This document shows positions 17,196 to 26,622 of a stretch of 64,000 nt of DNA, one piece after another (the stretch's first letter is position 1; each line of letters opens with the position of its first letter). The notes below the pieces were generated by a model that made no database searches, was not told the origin of the DNA, and saw only the letters and a program-made list of their open reading frames with translations. Position numbers and translations under genes: made by a program. Source of the stretch: Mycobacterium marinum (GTDB taxonomy: Bacteria; Actinomycetota; Actinomycetes; Mycobacteriales; Mycobacteriaceae). The DNA lies in contig NZ_CP024190.1 in NCBI RefSeq assembly GCF_003391395.1, positions 124,001 to 188,000 on the forward strand. The letters run 5' to 3'.

Positions 17196-18434
17196 TCAAT
17201 GCCCGGCGTCGAACTCGATCGGCAACGTTGTCGGTCCGCTCAGCCCGGTCAGCGACTTCCATGGGGCAGCGCCGGTGCGCCGGGCTCCGGGCATGCGCTG
17301 GGTGATGATCCGGAGGGCTTCGGTGAGTTCGCGGCGGGCGAGATTGGCGCCCAGGCAGTAGTGCATACCGGCACCGAAGGTTTGGATGGGCCCCGCGATC
17401 GGGCGGCTGATGTCTAGCCGGTCGGGATCACGGTAGAGCGCCGGATCGCGGTTGGCGGCGCCGGTGTTGGCGATCACCAGCGTGCCGGTCGGGATCATCA
17501 CGCCGGCCAATTCGACGTCGTCCAGCGCGATTCGCAATGTGCTGAAGGTGATCGGCGAGTGGCGCATCGTCTCTTCGGCGGCGTTGGCCGCCAGGTCGGG
17601 ATGTTGGGCCAGCAGTACCCATTGGTCAGGGTGATCGCATAGGGCTTGCACCGAGGCGGCGAGCTGGTTTCGCGTGGTGTCGGTGCCGCCGATGAGCAGC
17701 CCCGCGACGAGCATCCGCAACTCGTCGGAGCTGAGGCAATCACCGTCGTCTTCGGCGCGGATCAGCGCGGAGATCAGGTCCTCGGTCAAGCTGCCGCGCC
17801 GCGCGGCCACCATGTCGTCGATGTAGGCGTCGAGCTCGTCCCAGGCCGCCAGGATGGCTGGCTGCTGGGCGGCGGCATCCCAGCTGAAGGCCTTGAGGAT
17901 GTCGTCGGTCCAGCCGGAGAACAGTTTCCAGTCACCCGCCGGTGCTCCCAGCAGCGCGCAGATGATCGGGATCGGGTACCGGCGAGCGATATCGGCGACC
18001 ACATCACAACGTCCACGATCGGCACAGCGGTCGACCAAATCGGTGATGACCTCGGTGATCGTGGTGTTCAACCGCCCGGTCGCGCGGGGGGTGAAGGCCT
18101 GCGACACCAGCCGGCGCAGCCGATGATGCGCGGGGCCGTCAAGACTGATCAGGTTGGCGGCAAGCCGATCCCACAGAGGTCCGGACGTGATGCCCTGGGC
18201 GGCAAGGAACATGCCCGGCGGCATCCGGAATCGAGGGTCGCGCAGCACGGTGTGCACCAAGTCGTAGGTCAAGAGTTCGGGCCCATGCGGGCCGAGGGCG
18301 ATCGGCGACCGGCACCGCGCTTCGGCGAGGATCTGGTGGGCCTCATCGGGGCTCTGTGCGTTCTGGTAGTCAATGTTCGGCAGACCGGCGGCAAAGACAT
18401 TCGGGGCGACCTGGCGGTCAACGGTGCTGGTCAT
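17196..18434 (-). CDS. Cytochrome P450 monooxygenase
   Basis: A 412-residue soluble P450. It has the I-helix oxygen-binding motif LLIGGTDTTRN, the ExxR motif EETMRHSP, a PERF-equivalent region (DPDRLDISRP), and the haem-binding loop FGAGMHYCLGANLARRE with the Cys ligand. ATG 18434 is preceded by CCCGAGGAGGAGATC, a strong ribosome site. It is divergent from the large LuxR-type regulator at 18597, which could control it. No ferredoxin or reductase gene is adjacent. The substrate cannot be deduced. Confidence 0.92.
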   Translation of the reverse strand: MTSTVDRQVAPNVFAAGLPNIDYQNAQSPDEAHQILAEARCRSPIALGPHGPELLTYDLVHTVLRDPRFRMPPGMFLAAQGITSGPLWDRLAANLISLDGPAHHRLRRLVSQAFTPRATGRLNTTITEVITDLVDRCADRGRCDVVADIARRYPIPIICALLGAPAGDWKLFSGWTDDILKAFSWDAAAQQPAILAAWDELDAYIDDMVAARRGSLTEDLISALIRAEDDGDCLSSDELRMLVAGLLIGGTDTTRNQLAASVQALCDHPDQWVLLAQHPDLAANAAEETMRHSPITFSTLRIALDDVELAGVMIPTGTLVIANTGAANRDPALYRDPDRLDISRPIAGPIQTFGAGMHYCLGANLARRELTEALRIITQRMPGARRTGAAPWKSLTGLSGPTTLPIEFDAGH

Positions 18435-18596
18435 GATCTCCTCCTCGGGCGCGTCTCGGGCTCAACGATGAGGCTGTGCGGACCGCCGACCATCGGCCAC
18501 GACGCGTAGATCTGCGCCAGCGGGGTCGTAGATTTGCGCAGTGCCGAGAGCGCACCTACGCGCTGACGCCGATGTTTCGCCACCTACACCCCAGCG

Positions 18597-21500
18597 ATGC
18601 TGGCTAGCATGAGCGAGATCGACCCACGCGCGGAAGCACCGCTGGTGGACTGGAGTGATGTCGACATGGGCGAGCTGCTGCCGACCGGAACGGTCACCTT
18701 GCTGCTCGCCGATGTCGAAGGCTCTACCCGGCTGTGGCAGAACCAGCCCGAGCCGATGACGGCAGCCGTCGCGCGCCTTGATTCCGTGCTGGCCACGACC
18801 GTCGCGACTCATCATGGGGTGCGGCCGGTCGAGCAGGGTGAGGGTGACAGCTTCGTGGTCGCCTTCGCTTCCGCTCGCGAGGCCATCGCATGCGCGTTGG
18901 ACTTGCAGCGATCACCGCTGGGGCCGATCCGGCTGCGCATCGGCGTACACACCGGCGATATCCAGTTGCGCGACCCCAATGACCCGACCAACTACATCGG
19001 ACCCACCATCAATCGCACCGCACGCATACGCGAACTGGCCCACGGCGGCCAAACCGTAATATCCGGTGCCACGCAACTGCTGGTTGTCGACCAGCTGCCG
19101 GATGGGGCCTGGCTGGCTGATCTAGGGCTGCACCCGCTGCGGGACCTGCCCCGGCCGGAGCGCGTGGTGCAGCTGTGTCATTCCGGCCTGCAAAATGACT
19201 TCCCACCGCTGCGGACTACCAAATCCATTGCTGTGCACCGGATGCCGGCGCGACTGACCCGGTTCGTGGGGCGTATCGCGCAGATGGCGGACGTGCGGTC
19301 CCTGTTGGCGGACAACCGGCTCGTCACGTTGACCGGCGCTGGGGGTGCTGGCAAGACACGCCTCGCGGTGGAGATCGCGGCCAGCGCGGTGGACGAATTC
19401 GGTGACGGCCTCTGGTACGTCGACCTCGCGCCGGTCAGCCACGCCGAGGCCGTTCCGGTGACGGTGGCCCGCGCACTGGGCCTGTCCGATCAACCGGGGC
19501 GCTCAACGGTGGATGCGCTCGCTCGGTTCATAGGTGAGCACCAGGTGCTCGTCGTGCTCGACAACTGCGAGCACCTACTGGATGCGACGGCTGCCCTGCT
19601 GCTGGAATTGACCGGCCGCTGTCCGGCAGTGCGGCTACTCGCCACCAGCCGAGAACCCCTCGGTGTGCCGGGCGAGGTGACGTTCCTGGTGCCGTCGCTG
19701 TCGGTGACCGAAGCCACTGAGCTATTCACCGACCGGGCGCGGCGCGTTCGCCCGGACTTCGCGGTGACCGACGACAACACGACCGCGGTCACCGAGATCT
19801 GCAATCGGCTGGACTGCATGCCGTTGGCGATCGAACTGGCCGCCGCGCGAGTCCGAGCCCTGTCCATCGAGGAGATCCGCACGGGCCTGCATGACCGGTT
19901 TCGGCTACTCACCGGTGGCGCACGAACCGTGGTGCGTCGCCAGCAGACCCTACGGGCGTCGGTGGACTGGTCCCATGCGCTGCTGACCGAGCCGGAGCGG
20001 GTGCTGTTCCGCCGAATCGCAGTCTTTCTCGGGGGCTTCGACCTCGACGCCGCCCAAGCCGTCGCGGGTGACTCGCAGGTGCAGCGCTACCAGGTCGTCG
20101 ACGAACTCGCGCTGCTCGTCGATAAGTCGCTTGTGATCGCCGAAAGCGGCGGGGGCCCAACGCGCTACCGGCTTCTCGAGACCGTGCGTCAATACGCCCA
20201 AGAGAAGCTCGCGGAATCCGGCGAAGTCGAGGCGGTTCGCTCGCGCCACGTCACTTACTACAAGTCAGTGGCGAAGCTGTTGGACGCGCCCACAGGCACC
20301 GACCATGAACGCAGGCTCGCGCAGGCCGAGGAGGAGCTCGACAATCTACGAAGCGCGTTCGGATGGAGCCTGGAGACGCGCGACTTCGACAGCGCACTGG
20401 AGCTGGCCACTTCGCTTCACCCGGTGTGGATGACGCGCGGCCAGGGCCGAGAGGGACTGGCCTGGTTGGAAGCCGGGCTGGGTAATGAAGCTGGGCTGGG
20501 TAATGAGGATGTCCAGGTTTCTCCTTCAACCCTGGCGCGCGCGCTCGCCGACAAAGTGACGTTGTTGGCGTGGACGGGGTCGATGGCAGGGTTTGATGAC
20601 GCCGAGCGTGCCCTGACGATTGCGCGAGAGCTGGCCGACCCCGCACTGTTGATCCGCGCGCTCGTCGCCCGCGGAGTGATCACGGCCTACGACGCCGACG
20701 TCGCGCGCCCCTACTTCGATGAGGCGGCCCAGCTCGCGCGTGAACTCGGGGATTCCTGGCGATTGAGCCAGATCCTGAGCCTGCAGACCCGGGCGGCGAT
20801 GGCCGCCGGAGACCCGATTGCGCTCGAGGCGGCGGGCGAGGAGGGGCTGCGGATCGCGGAGGCGATCGGCGATCGCACGACGTCTCGGGAGTGCCGCGGT
20901 GCGCTCGGCTGGGTGCGGGCCTGGCGGGGAGATCCAATCGGAGCACTGCACCAACTCGGCGAGGCAATCGCTGAAGCCAGCGCGGCCCACGATCTGTTGC
21001 TGCTGATGATAAGTCAAGTGGTGCAGGGATTTACCTATGCCTACGTCGGTGACGCAGACGGTGCGTGCGCCTGCGCGGATGCCGTCTTCACCAGTTCGGC
21101 GGAGCTGGTGGGCGCCAACGAGGGGCTCGGCTATGCGACAGCCGCAATTGCGTGCCAGGCCGCAGGGGATGCGACGGCGGCCTGGCAGGCCTATCAGAAG
21201 GCCCGCGAACTCGTGGGTATGGACCCGCAGATGGCCGGCGTTTTTCCCTTTGGGGCGTTGGCGCCGTTGGTGAGTGGGGACCTGAGCGCGGCGCGCCGTT
21301 GGGCCGACGACGTCGTGTCGACCAGCTACGGCTGCTACCTATCGGTGGCGCTGACGGCCCGGGCGCGGGTCGCGCTGGCGCAGGGTGAACTGGGGCAGGC
21401 CGATCGGGATAGCCATGCCGCCCTGTCGTGTAGCGCGGCCAACGGGACGACTCTAGGAGTCGCCGACACCTTGGAATGTCTCGCCGAGCTGGCAGCCACT

Positions 21501-21932
21501 GAGGGCGATCGCCGAGAGGCCGCCCGGTTGTTAGCTTCCGCTGAGGCGATTCGGCACCGCACCGGCGAAGTCCGCTTGAAAATCCTCGACGCGCACTGCG
21601 AAGTCGTTCTCGCCGAACTTCGCAACGAGTTGGGGGAGCAGGACTTTGCCGCGGTGTGGGGACAGGGCGCGGTCATCTCGACGGACGAGGTGATCAGCTA
21701 TGTGCGGCGTGGCCGGGGCACGCGCAGGCGGCCCAGCAGCGGATGGGGTTCGCTCACCCCCACCGAGCATGACGTCGTTCGACTGGTTCAGGAAGGGCTG
21801 TCCAATAAGGACATCGCCGCGCGGATGTTCATCTCACCGCGTACCGTGCAAACCCACCTCACCCACGTCTACACCAAACTCGGGCTGACCTCGCGGATCC
21901 AGCTCGTTCATGAGGTCGCCCGTCACGCCTGA
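18597..21932 (+). CDS. Cyclase-ATPase-LuxR multidomain regulator
   Basis: An 1111-residue regulator of the mycobacterial Rv0386/Rv1358/Rv2488c type. Residues ~30-190 are a class III nucleotide cyclase domain (GTVTLLLADVEGSTRLW with a metal Asp; EQGEGDSFVVAF). Residues ~220-560 are an NB-ARC/STAND ATPase (Walker A GAGGAGKTRLA, then LVVLDNCEHLLD). The middle is TPR-like. The C-terminus (~1040-1105) is a LuxR helix-turn-helix (LTPTEHDVVRLVQEGLSNKD, then SPRTVQTHL). In the cyclase, Gln stands where the adenine-selecting Lys is expected, as reported for Rv0386. ATG 18597 or 18609 are both possible. It is divergent from the P450 gene. Confidence 0.88.
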   Translation: MLASMSEIDPRAEAPLVDWSDVDMGELLPTGTVTLLLADVEGSTRLWQNQPEPMTAAVARLDSVLATTVATHHGVRPVEQGEGDSFVVAFASAREAIACALDLQRSPLGPIRLRIGVHTGDIQLRDPNDPTNYIGPTINRTARIRELAHGGQTVISGATQLLVVDQLPDGAWLADLGLHPLRDLPRPERVVQLCHSGLQNDFPPLRTTKSIAVHRMPARLTRFVGRIAQMADVRSLLADNRLVTLTGAGGAGKTRLAVEIAASAVDEFGDGLWYVDLAPVSHAEAVPVTVARALGLSDQPGRSTVDALARFIGEHQVLVVLDNCEHLLDATAALLLELTGRCPAVRLLATSREPLGVPGEVTFLVPSLSVTEATELFTDRARRVRPDFAVTDDNTTAVTEICNRLDCMPLAIELAAARVRALSIEEIRTGLHDRFRLLTGGARTVVRRQQTLRASVDWSHALLTEPERVLFRRIAVFLGGFDLDAAQAVAGDSQVQRYQVVDELALLVDKSLVIAESGGGPTRYRLLETVRQYAQEKLAESGEVEAVRSRHVTYYKSVAKLLDAPTGTDHERRLAQAEEELDNLRSAFGWSLETRDFDSALELATSLHPVWMTRGQGREGLAWLEAGLGNEAGLGNEDVQVSPSTLARALADKVTLLAWTGSMAGFDDAERALTIARELADPALLIRALVARGVITAYDADVARPYFDEAAQLARELGDSWRLSQILSLQTRAAMAAGDPIALEAAGEEGLRIAEAIGDRTTSRECRGALGWVRAWRGDPIGALHQLGEAIAEASAAHDLLLLMISQVVQGFTYAYVGDADGACACADAVFTSSAELVGANEGLGYATAAIACQAAGDATAAWQAYQKARELVGMDPQMAGVFPFGALAPLVSGDLSAARRWADDVVSTSYGCYLSVALTARARVALAQGELGQADRDSHAALSCSAANGTTLGVADTLECLAELAATEGDRREAARLLASAEAIRHRTGEVRLKILDAHCEVVLAELRNELGEQDFAAVWGQGAVISTDEVISYVRRGRGTRRRPSSGWGSLTPTEHDVVRLVQEGLSNKDIAARMFISPRTVQTHLTHVYTKLGLTSRIQLVHEVARHA
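20472..20507 (+). repeat. 18-bp tandem duplication inside the LuxR-type regulator
   Basis: Two adjacent 18-base units differ at only two positions and encode AGLGNE twice. This is an in-frame duplication within the TPR-like region. Confidence 0.8.
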
Positions 21933-21987
21933 TCCGGATTACGGCGGGCGGCGCGGGCGCCGACGGAGGTATCGCGCTGTTGGCGGT

Positions 21988-22929
21988 CTAGGGAAGAAAC
22001 ACAACGCGCCGGTCCGCGCCCAGCGGGCGCGTCCAGGCCGACGTTACGTCGCTTAGTGGCATCGCCTGGGTACGGACCTCGAATTCGCCCGCGGCGACGG
22101 CTTGGGCGATCCCGGGAATGTCGTTGCGGATGTCGCGTTCGGATACGGAGCCGATGCCGCTCCCGACGATCTGCAGGCGAGTGGAGCGCAGGGCCGCCGA
22201 GACGATATCGGCGCTGGGGCCACCCGTCGAGCCGATTTGGATCCAGATGAGCTCTTCGTGCGGGTCGCGACGATTGGTGACCAGGTCGACCATGCCTTTG
22301 GCGGTGGGCGGTCCCCACACATAGTCGAGGACGACGTCGACATCGCCGGCCGCTCCGAGCTGATCAAGGGTGAGTGTGCGGTCGGCGCCCAACGAGGTCA
22401 GTTCGTTGAGCCGCTGACGATTGCGTCCGGCGGCGATGACCTCCGCGGCTCCGAAACGTTTCGCGACCTGGATTGCCATGCCCCCGGAGCTGCCTGTCGC
22501 GCCGAGGATCAGGACTCGTGATCCGGGTTTGAAGTTGATCCGATTTCGTAGCGCCACCCACGACGAGAGCACGGGGTTGACCGCGGCGGCCACCGTGACC
22601 GGATCGGCGTCGTCGGGCAGCGCGACGGCCCACTGCTGGTCAATGATTGTCCGCTGCGCCATGGTGCCCAGCGTGGTGTCCGCGAGATGGGCGTAGTAGA
22701 GCGTGCCCTCGGCGTCGCGGACCACGGCATCGATACCGGGCACGAACGGAAGCTCGCCGGTGCTGGTGTAGTGCGACCCGTCGGCTTGGGCGCGAACCCG
22801 CGGATGCAGTGCCGTGGCGACGACGTCGACGATCAGTTCCCCCGGCTTGGATGAGGTGGGATCGGGGAAGTCCCCGAAGTGGGGCGGCTCATCGAAGGTG
22901 CGGACGATCGCGGCTTTCATGGTGTCCAT
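21988..22929 (-). CDS. MDR-family quinone oxidoreductase/alcohol dehydrogenase-like protein
   Basis: A 313-residue zinc-independent MDR enzyme. It has the catalytic-domain start MKAAIVRTFDEPPHFGDFP, then the NAD(P)-binding Rossmann fold VLILGATGSSGGMAIQVAKRFGA near residue 140. The structural-zinc Cys cluster is absent, which points to the quinone-reductase or enoyl-reductase branch. ATG 22929 has GGGGAGAAA just upstream; ATG 22920 is an alternative. It is divergent from a MarR gene with two palindromes between them, so it is probably induced by a MarR ligand such as a phenolic or electrophile. Confidence 0.85.
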   Translation of the reverse strand: MDTMKAAIVRTFDEPPHFGDFPDPTSSKPGELIVDVVATALHPRVRAQADGSHYTSTGELPFVPGIDAVVRDAEGTLYYAHLADTTLGTMAQRTIIDQQWAVALPDDADPVTVAAAVNPVLSSWVALRNRINFKPGSRVLILGATGSSGGMAIQVAKRFGAAEVIAAGRNRQRLNELTSLGADRTLTLDQLGAAGDVDVVLDYVWGPPTAKGMVDLVTNRRDPHEELIWIQIGSTGGPSADIVSAALRSTRLQIVGSGIGSVSERDIRNDIPGIAQAVAAGEFEVRTQAMPLSDVTSAWTRPLGADRRVVFLP

Positions 22930-23005
22930 TTTCTCCCCGGTCTTGCGCGGCGCGGGCGACTCCGCGCGATTGCCAGGGGTGGATTCGAGTAAAAATATGG
23001 TACTA

Positions 23006-23041
23006 CGAACTATTATAGTTCGCAATCCAATCTATTTGGAT
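23006..23041. promoter_or_regulatory. Two adjacent palindromes, MarR operator candidate
   Basis: A perfect 17-bp palindrome, CGAACTAT-T-ATAGTTCG, is at 23006-23022. A second inverted repeat, ATCCAA-N5-TTGGAT, is at 23025-23041. Both lie between the divergent oxidoreductase and MarR genes, ending 12 bp before the MarR start. Confidence 0.75.
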
Positions 23042-23053
23042 ATGGTTGTCGCC

Positions 23054-23488
23054 ATGAGTGGTGACGGTTCGCCCGGCAAACAACTCGCGGATGATCTGCG
23101 AGATGCGCTGGTGCAAACATCTTTTGCGCTGATGGCGGTGCTTACCGAAGTGGCCGCCGAACACGACCTGTCGCTGACGCAGTTGCGCGTGCTGGGCATC
23201 ATGCGCGATCGCGAACCGACGATGGGCGAGCTGGCGAGCTACACGGGCTTGGAGCGCTCCACGGTCAGCGGGCTGATCGAGCGCGCGGCGGCGCGCGGCC
23301 TGGTCGTCAAGACCGCCGATGAGAACGACGGCCGCGCGGTGCGGGTGAACCTCACCACTGGGGCCCGCCGCCTGGAGCAGGAAACCACCAAGGCGATTGA
23401 GCAGCGGATCGCACCAATGCTGGGGCGGTTGAGCACCAGGGAACAGCAGCGCCTGGCGGCGTTGCTGAGTAAAACGCTGGAGCGCTGA
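23054..23488 (+). CDS. MarR family transcriptional regulator
   Basis: A 144-residue MarR protein. The winged helix covers about residues 40-105: LSLTQLRVLGIMRDREPTMG, then YTGLERSTVSGLIERAAARGLV, and the wing DENDGRAVRVNLT. ATG 23054 is chosen because the upstream palindrome ends at 23041; ATG 23042 is also in frame. It is divergent from the MDR oxidoreductase gene, the usual arrangement for ligand-relieved MarR repression of a detoxifying enzyme. Confidence 0.88.
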   Translation: MSGDGSPGKQLADDLRDALVQTSFALMAVLTEVAAEHDLSLTQLRVLGIMRDREPTMGELASYTGLERSTVSGLIERAAARGLVVKTADENDGRAVRVNLTTGARRLEQETTKAIEQRIAPMLGRLSTREQQRLAALLSKTLER

Positions 23489-23519
23489 TGTTGCGGTCGC
23501 GCCGCGCAAACGCGCCCGT

Positions 23520-24278
23520 TCAGCTGGCTGCGCTGGCCTTCAGCGTCGCCAGGGCATCGGTGCTCAATCGGGCCAGCTCGTCGGCCTCGCCATCGTCGAG
23601 CGCGGCACCGAAAATCTCGGCCATCCGGCGGTTGGTCGCCTCCTCGACCGCGGCGTAGCGGTCCTTCTTGTCCGTGCCATCGGCGAACGGCTCGGGCCAG
23701 CCGAACATGGTCGTGTACTCATGTCCCTTGTTGAGCATGTGTGCTTCGACCGGGGTGATGCCGGAAATGGTGAGGGCGTTGAAATGAACACCGGCCCGCA
23801 GCTCCCGCAAGACAAACATCACCTGCAGCGCCCGCGCCGCGGCGTCGTCGGCCAACGCCATGGTGCGCCACCCGGCATACAGCGGCAGGCCCGCGTCCGG
23901 TGTCGCCGCGATGATCTTCTCGCCCAGCGCCGCGATGCGATCCAGCCCCGTGGCGGCGGCCAGATACTTGCGGGCGAAGCCGGCGACCTGGTCCCAGTAG
24001 AGCTCGGCCGCACCGATCGCGCCGCGAACCGCGATGCCCGTTTCCCACATCCCATGGATGAAACTGGGTTCGAATACCGCGAAGACCGAATGCACCGTGA
24101 CGCCGGTGGTCTCGCCCAGTACACCGGCGCGGCCTGCCACATATCCCGCGAACGGGTGCTCGTATCCGGCCTCGATGCTTTCGGCGAAGGTGTCCGGGTG
24201 CAGCATGAACACCGCGATCGCTTGTTCGATGGGTGAGCCCGCGGCACGGGCGGCGTCGAACATGTCGCTATCGCTCAT
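23520..24278 (-). CDS. SCO6745-like protein, last gene of the monooxygenase operon
   Basis: A 252-residue helical protein resembling actinobacterial SCO6745-type proteins. Features seen are HPFAGYVAGRAGVLGETTG, GAAELYWDQVAGFARKYLA, ALQVMFVLRELRAGVHFNAL and HEYTTMFGWPEPFAD. No catalytic motif is evident. ATG 24278 has AAGGAG nine bases before it. It lies 69 bp downstream of the alcohol dehydrogenase on the same strand, so it may be the last gene of the monooxygenase operon. Its role is unknown. Confidence 0.7.
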   Translation of the reverse strand: MSDSDMFDAARAAGSPIEQAIAVFMLHPDTFAESIEAGYEHPFAGYVAGRAGVLGETTGVTVHSVFAVFEPSFIHGMWETGIAVRGAIGAAELYWDQVAGFARKYLAAATGLDRIAALGEKIIAATPDAGLPLYAGWRTMALADDAAARALQVMFVLRELRAGVHFNALTISGITPVEAHMLNKGHEYTTMFGWPEPFADGTDKKDRYAAVEEATNRRMAEIFGAALDDGEADELARLSTDALATLKASAAS

Positions 24279-24347
24279 GAAAATTCTCCTTCGCGGGGGT
24301 TTCCAACCTACCAACGCGGTGCGCTGGCCAAGCATGAATGTTTGACC

Positions 24348-25457
24348 TCAGTCGTGGACGATCACGCCGCGAATGTTCTTGCCGTCGCGCAGATCTTGAT
24401 AGCCCTGGTTGACATCTTCGAGTCGATATTGGGTGGTGATCAGCTCGTCGAGTTTGAGTTGGCCGGCGTCGTAGAGCCGGAGTAGGCGCACGATGTCGTA
24501 TTGGGGATTGGCCGATCCGAACAGTGTGCCCTTGATCGTCTTCTCGTTGAGGGTCAGATCCAGGCCCGACAGTTGCACCGTGAGCTTCTCCGGATTCGCC
24601 AACCCGGTGATGACCACGGTGCCGCCCTTGCCGATCACCGCAGCCGCGGCACTGACCACTTCCGTGTCGACCGTGCCGACCAGAATGAGCGCTTGGTCCG
24701 CGCCTTGGCCCCAGGTGATTTCGTTGACCTTCGCGGCCGCGCTGGCCGCGTCGGGGAAGGCATGGGTAGCGCCGAATTTCAGCGCGGTGTCCCGCTTGAA
24801 CGCAACCGGATCGACCACCACGACGTGTTTGGCTCCGGCGCTCACCGCTCCTTGTACGGCGTTGATGCCCAGCCCGCCCGCGCCGTAGATGACCGTCGTG
24901 TCGCCGGGCCGCACGCCCCCGGCATATACCGAGGTACCCCAGCCGGTCGGAACTCCGCAGCCCACCAGCACCGCGGTGGTCAGTGGCAACCAGTCGTCGA
25001 TCTTGACCACCGAGTGCTGCGAGATGGTGGCGCGCTCGGAGAAGGTGCCGAGCATGCACATCGCACCGAAGTCCACCCCCTTGCGGTGGAAGCGGAAGCT
25101 GCCATCGCTCATGCATCCTTCGAGGATGGTCGCGCCCATGTCGCAAAGGTTCTGCCGTCCGGTGGAACAGTATCGGCAGGTGCCGCAGTTGGGGATGAAG
25201 GAGCACACGACGTGGTCCCCGGGTTTGACCTTGCTGACCCCGGGACCGACTTCCTCGATGACGCCCGATCCTTCGTGGCCGCCGACAATCGGATACCGCG
25301 GTGGCAGGTCGCCGTCGGTCAGGTGCAGGTCTGAGTGGCACAAACCCGCGGCGGTGTATTTGATCAGTACTTCGCCGACGCGGGGGCCGTCGAGTTCGAG
25401 TTCCATGATCTCGAAGGGCTTGCCCGCTTCCAGCAACACGGCTGCTGTGGTCTTCAT
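24348..25457 (-). CDS. Zinc-dependent (NDMA-type) alcohol dehydrogenase
   Basis: A 369-residue medium-chain alcohol dehydrogenase. Catalytic zinc ligands lie in GLCHSDLH and GGHEGSG. The structural zinc lobe is CGTCRYCSTGRQNLC, and the nucleotide-binding motif is VIYGAGGLGINAVQGAV. It resembles the mycobacterial NDMA-dependent group, in which NAD stays bound. It lies 134 bp downstream of the monooxygenase reductase on the same strand. In propane-monooxygenase loci an alcohol dehydrogenase oxidises the alcohol made by the oxygenase, and that role is inferred here. ATG 25457 follows GATCAGGAGCGCATC. Confidence 0.9.
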   Translation of the reverse strand: MKTTAAVLLEAGKPFEIMELELDGPRVGEVLIKYTAAGLCHSDLHLTDGDLPPRYPIVGGHEGSGVIEEVGPGVSKVKPGDHVVCSFIPNCGTCRYCSTGRQNLCDMGATILEGCMSDGSFRFHRKGVDFGAMCMLGTFSERATISQHSVVKIDDWLPLTTAVLVGCGVPTGWGTSVYAGGVRPGDTTVIYGAGGLGINAVQGAVSAGAKHVVVVDPVAFKRDTALKFGATHAFPDAASAAAKVNEITWGQGADQALILVGTVDTEVVSAAAAVIGKGGTVVITGLANPEKLTVQLSGLDLTLNEKTIKGTLFGSANPQYDIVRLLRLYDAGQLKLDELITTQYRLEDVNQGYQDLRDGKNIRGVIVHD

Positions 25458-25591
25458 GATGCGCTCCTGATCGAATTGCGTTGTTGGAGAGCTTCTTAGA
25501 GGGCTATGTGGACGGCGTGGCCATGGTTGTCATCAGATACCCCCGGCACGTTGCTGGTCAAGGTGGTTCGCCGGTTTGGTGGTGCGCGGTG

Positions 25592-26614
25592 TCATACCGA
25601 GATCGATTCCACGGCCGGATAGAACCTGTCGGCGTGGATGCGCGCCTCGGGCAGGCCCTTCGCCTCTAGGAGCCGGCCGACGTCGTTGCACATCTCGGGC
25701 GCGCCGCACAGGTAGGCGGCATAGGGTGAGGCGTCCCTGATGTCGGTGGCGATGGCCCGGGTGACGCGCCCGGATCGACCGTTGGGCACCGGGTCGGGCG
25801 CCTGCTGCGACAGGCACGGAATGAACCGGAAATCCTTCAATCGCGTCGAGAGCGCCGCGATCTCATCCAGGTACACCAGATCGCGGACGAAGCGTGCTCC
25901 GTAATAGAAACGGAAGGGCACGTCCGGGTGCTGTTCGGCGGCATCGGTGAGCATGGACAGGATGGGCGCGATCCCGGAGCCGGTCGCGACGGCGATCACC
26001 GGATGCTCGGTGTCGCGCAGAAACATGGTGCCGAACGGCGCTTCCAGATGCAGCGTGGAGCCCGGTTCGATCCGGTCCAGCACCTTGTTGAACAAGCCAT
26101 TCGGCACGCGTTTGATGCAGAAGGTCAGCTCGCGCGCCGAACTCGGCGGGTTGACCAGTGAGTAGGAGCGGCGTTCACCGCTATCCAGGGTGAACTCCGC
26201 ATACTGACCGGCGCGAAAGCTCAGCGGATCGTCGAGTTCCACCCGCAGCTCGATCAGGTTCGAGGTCCGGGTCCGCAGCCCGAGGACCTTCGCCCGCCTT
26301 CGGCTGGGCGGGGTCATCGGTGGCAGCGCCTCGGCGCCGTCGTTCTGGTGGATCTCGATGACCAGATCACTGCGGGCAAACGTGCAGCAGAGCAGAATCG
26401 CCCCGTTCTCGCGTTCGTCCCGCGGGATCGCGTACACCGAGGCCGCCGAGTCATCGACGTCACCGTCGATGAGCCAGTGCTTACACGATGAGCAGTTGCC
26501 GTGCCGGCATCCGTATTGCAGATTGATGCCGCTACGCAGGGCCGCAGACAGAATGTCCTCGTCGGGGCCGACCAGGAATTCCTCGGCCCCGGGCTCGAGG
26601 GTTACCCGCGCCAT
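25592..26614 (-). CDS. Diiron monooxygenase reductase, [2Fe-2S]/FAD
   Basis: A 340-residue electron-transfer protein. Residues 1-~95 are a plant-type ferredoxin domain with C36, C41 and C44 in CRHGNCSSCKHW and a fourth Cys at 76 or 77. An FNR-type FAD domain follows (RAGQYAEFTL, RRSYSLVNPPS), then an NAD domain (VIAVATGSGIAPILSML; YLCGAPEMCNDV). It passes electrons from NADH to the hydroxylase diiron centre. ATG 26614 starts 8 bp after the coupling-protein stop. Being last of the four components places this operon in the alpha-beta-coupling-reductase order. Confidence 0.92.
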   Translation of the reverse strand: MARVTLEPGAEEFLVGPDEDILSAALRSGINLQYGCRHGNCSSCKHWLIDGDVDDSAASVYAIPRDERENGAILLCCTFARSDLVIEIHQNDGAEALPPMTPPSRRRAKVLGLRTRTSNLIELRVELDDPLSFRAGQYAEFTLDSGERRSYSLVNPPSSARELTFCIKRVPNGLFNKVLDRIEPGSTLHLEAPFGTMFLRDTEHPVIAVATGSGIAPILSMLTDAAEQHPDVPFRFYYGARFVRDLVYLDEIAALSTRLKDFRFIPCLSQQAPDPVPNGRSGRVTRAIATDIRDASPYAAYLCGAPEMCNDVGRLLEAKGLPEARIHADRFYPAVESISV

Positions 26615-26622
26615 GGTGCTGC

